DNA of 12,270 nucleotides. It comes from Auxenochlorella pyrenoidosa. Its lineage: Eukaryota; Chlorophyta; Trebouxiophyceae; Chlorellales; Chlorellaceae. A program made the position numbers and the translations under genes. The DNA is taken from positions 19,480 to 31,749 of the forward strand of contig KQ481942.1 of the NCBI GenBank assembly GCA_001430745.1. Reading direction: 5' to 3'. A model generated the notes under the pieces. It was given only the letters and a program-made list of their open reading frames with translations. It had not been told where the DNA came from and did not search any database. The first letter of the stretch is position 1; every line of letters begins with the position of its first letter. Shown here piece by piece: positions 1-8,700 of the stretch.

Positions 1-1177
1 CCCGCGCCCGCTTCTCCGCGGCTTGGTACTCCTGAAGCCGGCTGCGACACTCATCGGTGACTGCCAGCAGGATGTCCTTGGCAGGGCCGCCGTCCTGCAG
101 GCAGCCAGGCATGAGGGCGCTCGGATGGGGTGGCGCAGCCAGCAGGGACAGGAGATGCAGGCATAGATTGTCTCGCGGCTGGCCGGGTGCCTGTACGATT
201 CTCTGTGCGTTGAAGCACTTCAGGACAGCTCGGCCCGCGCATCAGGGCGGCTGGGGAGGGCGCCTCGGGTGGGGACTTGCCTGGCTGCACAGGTAGGCCA
301 GGGCCGCGAGGTCACGAGAGGAGAAGAGGGCCAGACTCATGCCGCCGCGCACAAGAGCCGACAGCGCCGGCACCAGCGGCGAGTGCGCCCCCGGCTCGAG
401 GGTGTTCCCCGCCCAGAGCAGCATGCAGAGCTGGGAGGGCGCGAAGCGGAACAGCTGGCGCCGCGCCAGGTCGTGAATGCGCCGCATGACGGGGCGCGCG
501 GGCGACAGCTGCAGCGCCGCAAGGCCCCACGCAGCGGCGCTGAGGTTGGCAGGCTCCATCACAGGAGCATACTTGTCTGCCAGCTGCACCAGCAAGGGGG
601 CCAGGGGCCCGCTGCCGCTGCCGCCGCTTGTGGGTGCAGGCTCCAGCAGCCGTCGGCGAGCCGTCACCTCAATTGCGGCGGCCACCTCGCGCCCGCCGAG
701 CTCCCCAGAGTGGCGCAGCAGCAGCTGGTGCAGCTCCCGAGACGTGCTGCACTGCCTGATGCTGGCAATCAAGGGGTCGGCGCTGCCGGCACGTGCACTG
801 CTGCTGCTCCAGTCATCGCCGCCGCTGCTGCTCCCAGCCCAGTAATCGCCCGCTGCACTGCTGCCCGTCCGCCTCTCACGACCTTGCTCTGTGCTGGCGG
901 CGAGGCACCGGGCGTTGCGTGCCGGCCGCAACGAGGGCTGCCTCCCATAGGAGGCGCTGGCAGCGACGCTGGCGGCAGTGGCGGCGGGGCGGGGCACCCT
1001 AGTGGCCGCTGCAGCGGCAGCGGCCGGCCTGCGCACCAGAATCGAGCAATTGGGCAATGATGTGAGTGGTCTGGGGGGGCGACGAGAGGCGGCAAGTGGG
1101 AGGAACACTCAAACAGGAAGTCCTGCAGCGGGCGGGCGCGCCTGGGCGCGTGGAACCTACCCAAGTCTCGCTATCAT
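1..1177 (-). CDS. OPR/RAP-like helical-repeat protein, probably organelle-targeted (5' part, gene runs off left edge)
   Basis: Exon model: complement(join(<1..94, 281..1070, 1161..1177)). The start is an ATG at 1177 (MIARLG...). This 17-nt exon ends at a GTAGGT donor and joins a pyrimidine-rich acceptor at 1071-1073. The long exon has no in-frame ATG near its beginning and meets a stop just upstream, so a spliced start is needed. Intron 2 (95-280) uses a GC donor (CAG|GCAAGT). All joins keep frame: 269 codons before exon 3, then 31 more. Residues 1 to about 65 are rich in Ala, Arg and Ser and almost free of acid, like a chloroplast or mitochondrial transit peptide. From about residue 104, helix-pair repeats appear, with stretches such as RELHQLLLRHSGEL, NLSAAAWGLAAL and APSQLCMLLWAGNTL. 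This style is typical of algal OPR/RAP (Tbc2-like) organelle RNA-binding factors. The RAP domain, if any, is outside the window. Another alpha-solenoid family is possible. The target RNA is unknown. Confidence 0.6.
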
Positions 1178-2393
1178 CGCTCTCTGCTGCCTGCCCTGCG
1201 GGAGGCCAAGCAAGGAGCCCGCCAGCCTTTTGCCACAAAGCCAGGTATTTCACCCTCCAACGGCCATTGTCTGCTGAATCAAGCGAATCAAGATGCCGGG
1301 AAAACGAACTGTACCGATGCTAGCGACGGCACGACCCTGCCCAAGCAGGCAGGGACAGGCGGGCGAGCAGGCGCCTGCAGGAGCAAGAGCTGCTCAGCAT
1401 GTGGACATTGCTTTGCGGAACTCAAGAGCTAAAGCATCATTCGGCAACACCCGCTACAGTATCATGCACCCAGTCATGGCAGGATGGACACGTCTGTTGA
1501 CATGGATGGTCTCCACAGACGCAGTGACACTAGCCTCCCTTCTTCAAGCGGCACAGAACCTGCACAGACAGGGAAACCACCAACCTTTGAAACCGACTTC
1601 CATGCTGTCTATCGAGCCGACAGAGAAAGTGCGAACTAGGAACATAGAGCAGATCTGCTATTGTCGTGGACAGCTGTCGTGCTTCCAGCCTGTTGCGGTA
1701 CCCTTGGCTCCCATGTGGACAGTGGCAGACCAGGCCTTGTCGAGGTCTCCTCTGGGGCAAGCCTCTAGAATGCGCTTCTCACATTTGCGTCCTGTTCAGC
1801 TGGGAGACGTCATAGGGGGCCGAACCCTGCGATGGATGCAAAAAATGTGCGGAAACAGGGATTTAGCCTGCCAGCCAGCTGCATGCATTGCAGGCCGTGT
1901 GCCCCGACATCTTGAAACATGCCAATTCTGTATCCTGCCTGCCTGCATGCCTGCATGCCTCCCCATGGAAAATTCCCATCCACAGGAACGTGTGTCTCCC
2001 TGCAAGGGTGCAACCCAGCCCTGCTAAGCCCACTTGCAAGGAGTACGTACCAGGTATACCAAGCTGTGCCTGCTGAATTCGAAGGTTCTCCCGCAGTTAT
2101 CAACGTGTTTGGCACAACACCGTCTTCACAGCCCTGACTCGACATTTGCAGATTCCCCAGCAAACCCAGCAACGCAAATTCTGGGCCCCATGCATGCCAC
2201 AGCCCCACTGGTGCGCAGCTTCCTCGTCGGTCCACAGCGGTAGCTGCTAGCCGCCAACAGGGACCGGCGTCCCGCCTTCTTCACGCGCTTCAAAGTGCTG
2301 CGATCACACTCTGCGCCAAATTGTGCTTGTCTGCGCAGCATCCGGCCTGCAGCAGCGTTCCCACCCGAACCCTCGTCAAGTCCCGTCTCCGCC
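1178..2393. other. spacer between divergent genes, no convincing gene
   Basis: This 1.2-kb stretch separates the divergently transcribed helical-repeat gene (minus) and cupredoxin gene (plus), so it should hold both promoters and 5' UTRs. Its GC is roughly 50-60%, below that of the exons. I could not place a TATA box, initiator or upstream exon. An open frame with an ATG (1293-2027, plus) is present but lacks the GC-rich third positions of the genes here; it is discussed under findings. A short direct repeat of GCCTGCAT lies at 1941-1960. No tRNA or other RNA gene was recognised. Confidence 0.6.
1934..1962. repeat. short tandem repeat of CCTG/GCCTGCAT units
   Basis: CCTG units followed by two full GCCTGCAT copies and a partial third form a low-complexity run in the spacer. 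No function is implied. Confidence 0.6.
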
Positions 2394-2469
2394 ATGGCCC
2401 GCACGCGGTGCCCAGCAGCCTGTCTGGCCCTTCTTCTGGCGGCGTTCGCAGCCGCCAGCCCCGTGCTCG
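2394..2469 (+). other. signal peptide-coding first exon of the cupredoxin gene
   Basis: Exon 1 encodes 25 residues plus one base. Two arginines precede a hydrophobic core of Leu, Ala and Phe, ending in small residues (AAAS), a good signal-peptidase context. The intron directly follows, so secretion is encoded by its own exon. Confidence 0.75.
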
Positions 2470-3815
2470 GTGAGTATCGCCAGGAGAGCCACCCGCCCAC
2501 CCGCCCGTGGCGCGTGCCTCCGACGCTTAAGACCACCGCAGAGCTGACCGGTTGCTGCCCGCTGCACTTTGCAGGTCGCTCCCTGCAGGCGGACATGATG
2601 CTGGTGAGTACAGGGATGGCAGAGGCATGCTGGAAACGGCCTTGCCCTCGGCAGCTCGGGGCTGTGCTGCGCCGCGCCAACCCTCTTCCCCCTTGCATGG
2701 CTGCCCTGGCTCGTCCTCGCAGGGCATGATGGCTCCAAGCCCCTCCGAATCGATGGGCCCCATGGGGGGCCCCATGGGAGCTCCCAGCCCTGCACCCTCG
2801 ACTGACTCAGGTCAGGACACGCGTGGCCATGGCTGTACATGCGCGACCCGCGGGTTGCAGCAGCGCACGTGCACGAGGGAGACCGCCAGGAGCGCCAAGA
2901 GAGACACGCGCACCTCTTCTTGATCTACCTGCCACGCAGAGCCTGTAGTGGTGGAATGGGGTTTCGCAGCCCCGGGGCAGACCCAGCTCCCAGAAGTGAC
3001 TACCAAGGTGCGCTCCCAACCCCAGGACCGAGACAGGCTGGCTCGCCATCTAGCCTGCTCCTCGCTCTGTGATGAAGAGGCCTTGAAGCATGGCCAGACG
3101 GCATTGGGATGGGCAAGGCAGCTGCGCGCTGCGCTTGTCCTGACAGAGTCCTTTCCCCCCTTACACCTGCACAGGTGGGGAGCACTCTCGAGTTTGTGTG
3201 GTCCGACTTGTTCCACGACGTGTGGCTTATCCCATCGGGCGCCTGCCCCGATATGTTTCGAGAGGGCCCTGATTCGACGCAGGTGGGTTCAACACCCAGA
3301 CAAGCTTGGTCAGATCTGCATACGACGTGAATTCTTGCCAGGTCGGCATGGCAGAGGAGGGTGACAGGCCACAGCGGCGTTTTGGGGGATGGGCCTAGCA
3401 CGAATGCTCCGCTCAATCCTTTGAAACCGACTGCTGCCGAGAGTAAAGACTACAAGGTGCTGCGTACAGTTCATGCACCCACTGCCGATGTTCTTCCTCT
3501 TGGACCTGTGCAGATTGCCGCTTCGATGCCGAGCGGCTCGGCCTCTGTGACTCTCATGGAGCCGGGCATCTATTGGTGAGCTGCCACTTGTGCCACAGGC
3601 GCAGGCTGCCGCTGCAGCCGCTGCAGCCGCTGCCGTCGCCGCTGCATGAGGTCGTGGTGCCTTGGGGGGCGGCCCGGACTCTGGAGCGCCTGCTCTGCAC
3701 GGCACCACCTTCATCACAGTGCTGCCCCCGTCATCTGCCCCGCAGGTATGCGTGCTCCATCGGCAGTCACTGCAAAAGCAACGGCATGCTCCTCAAGGTC
3801 ACCGTGACTCCCTGA
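2394..3815 (+). CDS. secreted blue-copper (plastocyanin/phytocyanin-like) cupredoxin with Met-rich linker
   Basis: Seven exons: join(2394..2469, 2575..2603, 2723..2810, 2940..3007, 3175..3282, 3514..3575, 3746..3815), 501 nt, 166 aa, all introns GT-AG and phase-consistent. The start ATG sits in a strong GCCATGG context. Residues 1 to about 25 form a signal peptide (MARTRC then a leucine/alanine core). Residues 33-64 are a Met/Pro/Ser-rich linker. Residues 65-166 are a cupredoxin domain. Type-1 copper ligands can be assigned as His101 (FHDVWLIP), Cys147, His152 and Met158. Cys111 and Cys153 are placed like the phytocyanin disulfide pair. The chain stops right after the last beta strand (LLKVTVTP), so there is no GPI-anchor tail or membrane segment, and a soluble periplasmic or extracellular protein is expected. 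By family it should carry one electron through a Cu(I)/Cu(II) couple; its redox partner is unknown. It is not photosynthetic plastocyanin, since the targeting sequence and copper loop differ. Confidence 0.88.
3605..3645. repeat. CNG-type trinucleotide-like low-complexity run in intron 6 of the cupredoxin gene
   Basis: Repeated CTGCCG and CTGCAGCCG units lie inside the intron between exons 6 and 7. They are intronic and do not affect the protein. Confidence 0.6.
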
Positions 3816-4351
3816 GACGCACGCCAAGCCTGAATGCAGCCATGGCTCGCGACCCAGCCTGACGCTGTTACTTTGGGCCTGCCAACTCGCTGCACACGGT
3901 ACAGGCGCACGGCATGCAGCCAATCACAAGCCAGCTCGGGCAGCCGTGCCCTGCTCAAGACTCCGTAATTCTCTGTGATTTCCTTGTTCCAGCCATTCTG
4001 GGGCTCCGATCCTCCGATCCAGAACTTTTGGGCCCAGCGGCAGCATTGACTCGGGCCCCTCAGCATGCTGCATGTTCATGCCCGGCAAACTCACACCACC
4101 AACTTGACCAGTCTAGCTGCTCTGCCTCCTGTCTCTGAGCACTGACCCCCCCCCCAATGCCTGATTTGTTTTTTGTCTGCCCTCACTGTTGTCGCCCCGC
4201 CCGCCGCCACGCTGTGGGCGGCGCACCATGGCGCGGCTTTGAATCAATTCAGCCTCTCTCACTCCACGCGGGGAATCGTCGCGGCGATCCGCTCGCTGGC
4301 TGCAGCATAGGATCCAAAGAGCAGATGGAGGTTTAAAAGAGCAGAGGGGCC
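3816..4351. other. spacer: 3' end of cupredoxin gene and 5' region of the ACF1-like gene
   Basis: There is no supported gene in these 536 bases. They should hold the cupredoxin 3' UTR and the promoter/5' UTR of the next gene. No TGTAA polyadenylation signal (common in green algae) was found by eye. A run of ten C residues lies at 4146-4155, and a T-rich stretch follows at about 4167-4177. An AT-rich TTTAAAA (4332-4338) lies 13 bases before the next start codon. It could be part of a short 5' UTR or, less likely, a TATA-like element. Confidence 0.55.
4146..4155. repeat. poly-C tract (10 bases)
   Basis: Ten consecutive C residues in the spacer. It is a simple homopolymer and also a place where sequencing length errors could occur. 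Confidence 0.8.
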
Positions 4352-5787
4352 ATGCCGCTGTTGCACCGCCGGCCGTTTGTTCCGGCGGTCCCGCCGGCCG
4401 ATCTGCATTCGGAAGAGCAGGCGAGCGAATTGCGGGTTTGTGGAGAGCGAGCGCGGGGGCAGAACATTTGATCGGCGTGGGGGCACAGCCTGGCCCTGCA
4501 GGCAGCGTTTCTGCCCCTGTTTTGCCTGCAAAGAGGGGAAGAGCGCTTTTCGATGCTGCGCCGCTGCGGTGGCAGCACTGGCTTGCTGCCGACTCGCCGC
4601 CTGCGCCACGCTCGCCACCGGCAGCTGGCTCGTGGTGTGCTCGTCTCGCAGCCTCCTGGGATAGCTTTGCCTGCCGTCTGTATCCTCCCGCCGCCTCACA
4701 ACCCTGACAGAAAGTGCAGGCCATGCTGGCGGGCTCCCTGCTGCTCACAGCAGGGATCTGGTGTCCTTCCTGCCGTGGGCACTGCGACCATGCCGGACAC
4801 TGCTCACCTCTCCGACGCTCGTCTCCCTCGCACAGGTGTTCCACATCGAGGCCACGGGCGAGGTGTTCCGCTCCTACGAGGCCTTCCTGCGGCAGAAGGA
4901 GCTGTATGGGCAGGTGGGTGCTGCGCAGCGCGCCCTGCCACCCGTCTGCACGCCGCCCAGGCGCGAGCCGGTGGTCTGGGGCCGGGTATCTGCTGGCAGA
5001 CCTGCCTCTTTGCATCTTTGATGCGGAAATGAAGTGGTCGTTGCTGTCTGCACCTCCCCGGGTGCTCCATGCAGAGCGTCTGGTCGTGCCGCTACAGCGG
5101 CAAGGGCGGCATGACGTTTGAGGAGGCGCAAGAGGCGGAGAGGAAGGCTGTTGCGGCGCTGGCATCGGTGAGGGCGCCGCCGGCGTTGCTGCCGCTGCCA
5201 GCTGCCAGCTGAACAGGCTGTGTGTGTGATGAAATGACCTGGAGAAGCTCAGGAATTGTCGCAGTCGAACCCTCCTGCCTCCCCCTGTTTCCTGCTTTGG
5301 CTGCACGGTCCTTCAGCGCCAGCACTGCATGCACCCTTTGCGTGCCCGCTCCCTGCCGCAGTTCCCGGCTGACCTGGAGGAGCAGGTCTGCCGCGCTGTG
5401 CACCACAGCATGGCACGCGTGGAGGAGCTGGTGGGCAGCATTTACGATTCGCTGCGCCCGGCCGCGGCAGGCGAGGCGGCAGCCACCAGCAGCGGCGCCG
5501 CCGCAGAGGCAGAGGCGCAGGTGGAGCAGCCGTCGCCTTTCGGCAGCAAGGAGAACAAGCCACAGCAGCGGGCGGAAGGCGCAGCAGACAAGCCTGGCGA
5601 TGCCGAGCACGCCGCCGACGCCGATAGCGGCGGCGCCGCGGCGGGCAGCGCCGGCGGGGCGGAGCCGGCGACGGCGAAGAAGGCAGACGGCGGCGGCGCC
5701 GCGGGCGGCGAGCAGCGCAGCGAGCGCAAGGCCAAGACTCCCAAGGCGCCTGTCTCCCGCCCGCTGCTGCGCACATACATAATCGAG
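4352..5787 (+). other. WAC (WSTF/Acf1) domain, exons 1-4, with low-complexity insert
   Basis: Exon 1 encodes the conserved start (MPLLHRRPFV...PPADL). Exon 2 gives VFHIEATGEVFRSYEAFL, exon 3 gives SVWSCRYSGKGGMTFEEAQ with the hallmark Trp, Cys, Gly-Lys and EEA positions, and exon 4 opens with FPADLEEQV and a helix ending ELVGSIYDSL. This order and spacing fit the WAC module of ACF1/WSTF, which binds DNA and helps space nucleosomes. Exon 4 then carries about 95 residues rich in Ala, Gly, Glu and Lys before SRPLLRTYIIE returns to a folded-looking sequence. A donor at 4435 (CGG|GTTTGT) would add five residues to exon 1, but the 4420 junction reproduces the spacing of ACF1 proteins exactly. Confidence 0.83.
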
Positions 5788-8700
5788 GTGGGGTGGCAGA
5801 GAACTTCACGCGCATGGTGGACACAGGACTGACGCTGCTGTTCGCGTTTGTTCATTTCACGCCAACTGGCAGTGCACGGCGGCCACAGCATCCGCTCAGC
5901 GCCATGCGCTTTCCCTCCCGCGCCGCAGAATGCGGAGCAGCAGGGCCCAGAACATGCCACCAAGCAGGTCTGGGTGGTCAAGCCCAAACTGCGGCAGCGC
6001 TTTGGCCTGCCTGCCGAGCTGCCCGCGGAGGTGGAGGAGAAGCTCAAGGCCTCAGTGAAGCCGCCCAAGAAGCCCAAGAGGCACCTGGGTGAGTGGGTGC
6101 GGGGCGCATGCAGTGCTCTGTGCCTGGTTCCTCGGCCCGGCAGCCTGGCACAGGCGCGAGCGACGCCTGCATGGGCAGAAGGGAGAGGCTTGCCGGAATT
6201 GCGCTTGGGGGTCGCATTGAAGGCTTTACATCGTTCTGCCCCGCATGTGTCCCGCCCGGCCTGCAGAGGCGCCAAAGGGCCTGGGCACCAAGCTGCCCGT
6301 CAAGAAGGAAGGCGCTGGCAAGAAGGGCGCAGCCGGCCCAGCCTCGCCAGCTGGCGGCGAGGGCGCTTCACAAATGGAAAAGGAGGAAGTGCCGATGGTG
6401 CGAGTGGAGGCCAAGAGCCTGGAGGTGAGGGACAGTGGTGTGGGGCTGAGGTGGATGGGGTAGGGCGGCAAGTGGCGCAGGGTGGGGTGGGGTTGATCGA
6501 TGCCGGGGCCTTGCCGGGCTGCTTAGAGGGGCGCCTGGGAGCGCACCAGCTAGTTGCCTGCAGCTGCCCGTTGCACCACAGGGCAAGGAAACTGACCTGG
6601 TGCAAACCCCTATGCCGCTGTGCAGGAGGTGGAGCGGCAGTACAAGGACGGCACTGTGAAGGCCGCCATGGTGGCGGTGCTCAAGGCGGTGCAGCCCGCG
6701 GCGCTGACCGTGCAGGGTGAGCTGGTCTGGCCTAATGCCGCCTTGTCCACTCTCCGCCACCTGTCCTGCTTCAGCCCATCCTCGCGCGCTTGCTGTTGCA
6801 TGCGTTGCTGTTTGGTGCCCACCGCCCTGCTTGCTTCGTGGGCTGCACCCGAATGTGTACTGCCCTTTTACTCTCCCTTGCTGCAGGCATCATTGAGAAG
6901 GGCAAGGAGATGGGGTTGACTGCCCTGGAGGACAAGCAGAAGACCGTTGGGCAGGTGGGGCTGGGGCTTGGCAGCTCAAGCAGGATAAAGCGTTGGTGAG
7001 GAGATCGCTCGCTGTCTTGCTGTGCCTGTTTTATGAGAAAGCGCCCTTCGGTTTGACCTCAGCGCCATGTGCAGTCTCAAGCCCCCTGTCTGCTCTCTGC
7101 CCACCTGCAGGCCCTCTCCTCCGACCCCAACTTCATCCGCCTCTCCAAGGGCGCCTACTCCCTGCACTGCCTGCACCCCAACAAGGAGCAGCTGGTGCGC
7201 GCCCCGCAGCCCAAGGAGGCCAGGAAGGCGGCGGCTGCGGAAGGCACGCCGGCCAGCAAGGCAGCTGGCGCCCTGGCAGCTGGCGGCGAGGGCACCGCGC
7301 AGAAGGAGCGGGAGGTGGTGCCCATGGTGCGGGTGGAGGCCAAGAGCCTGGAGGTAAGGGACGGGCGGGGGTGGACCACGCCGGTTTTCAGAGTTTTCAC
7401 CCCCTGGGCAGGGCAGCGTAGCAGAAAGAACCACCCAGGCCCTCGTGTTGCTGCACCTGGCAGTCTTATTTGTGCCCCGAGGCTGTGTTTGTTTTTCTGT
7501 CGGGCGCCAGCGCCTTACAGTGCACGCCTGCCGTCCTGTGCTGGCCGTACACTGGCGCTGCCTGTCATGTGACCCCAGCCAGCTGGCGCTGCTGCTCCCC
7601 TGCTGCCCTGCAGGAGGTGGAGAAGCAGTACAAGGAGGGCACCCTTAAGCACGACCTTGTGGCTGTGCTCAAGGCGGTGCAGCCCGCGGCACTGACCGTG
7701 CAGGGTGCGTGCGGCTCGTTGGCAGGGGGTGGCTGCACCAGGGGGTGGCTTTGCTGTGCTGGACCAGGCTGCACTAGCACAGCGCTGGTAGTGAAGGCCG
7801 CAGTGCACAGCATGGCACGTAGTTCGCTCTGTGGAGCACGGCTGATTACCGGGGCAGTACCGGAGCGCAGCGCCCAATCACTGCGCAGCCGTTGCGGCCT
7901 CGGCTGACCGCTTGCAGGCATTGTGGAGAAGGGCAAGGAGATGGGTCTGGCCGTGCTGGAGGAGAAGCAGAAGGGCATTGCACACGTGAGTAGATTGCGC
8001 GACGTGAGCGCCTGCCCAGCGTGCCCCAGGCGCAGCTCCCCGCCAAATCGCCTCGTGTCACGGCTGCCACTCTGCTCTCAGCTGCCCAACAGTCATCAGG
8101 GCGCGGTGTTGTCAGAGCAGGGCACAATCACATCCTTCCACCTTTGTTGCTACAATCTGCGGCTGCAGGCCCTCTCCTCCGACCCCAACTTCATCCGCCT
8201 CTCCAAGGGCGCCTACTCCCTGCACTGCCTGCACCCCGACAAGGAGCAGCTGGTGCGCGCGCCGCAGCCCAAGGAGGCTAAGAAGGCACCGGAGGGAGAG
8301 ACCCCCGCCGCTGGCGACAAGGAGAGGGAGGAGGTGCCGATGGTGCGGGTGGAGGCTAAGAGCCTGGAGGTGAGGGGCGGGGGTGTGGGGGTGAGGCCAC
8401 ATTGAAGGCTGTGAGGTTTAACCTGTCCGCAACTGAGGTCATTTCTGTGGAGAGCGCCTGCAGCTGGCCCTCAAGTCAGGTTGCATGCATGCATTAACCT
8501 TTCCCGATTTTCAACAACCACCCGATGCCTCTCCCTGACTCCTACTCGCACCTTGGTGCTGTGCAGGAGGTGGAGCGGCAGTACAAGGAGGGCACTGTGA
8601 AGGCCGCCATGGTGGCGGTGCTCAAGGCGGCGCAGCCCCAGGCCCTGACCGTGCAGGGTGAGCTGGCCTGGCCTTGGCACCTTCTGCGTACTGCGCTGCC

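Noticed and set aside
269..1060. 263-codon plus-strand open frame
   Set aside because: It is antisense to the long exon of the helical-repeat gene. The product is a Gly/Ala/Arg/His-rich low-complexity chain, whereas the minus-strand frame has helical repeats and a transit peptide.
1584..3432. A 15-mer (CCTTTGAAACCGACT) shared between the spacer at 1584-1598 and the cupredoxin intron at 3418-3432
   Set aside because: No similarity extends beyond the 15 bases, and one such match is plausible by chance within 12 kb.
4113..5306. 397-codon open frame on the minus strand
   Set aside because: It runs antisense across the WAC exons, begins with GTG rather than ATG, and its product is Arg/Pro/Ala/Ser-rich as expected from the reverse of GC-rich coding sequence. 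The plus-strand exons have clear homology and splice sites.
5442..6275. 277-codon minus-strand open frame
   Set aside because: It is a shadow of exons 4-6 of the ACF1-like gene with no domain or independent support.
5848..6720. 290-codon plus-strand open frame read as a single exon
   Set aside because: It contains exon 5 (5929-6088) in frame but otherwise reads through introns. Splice sites and homology support separate exons.
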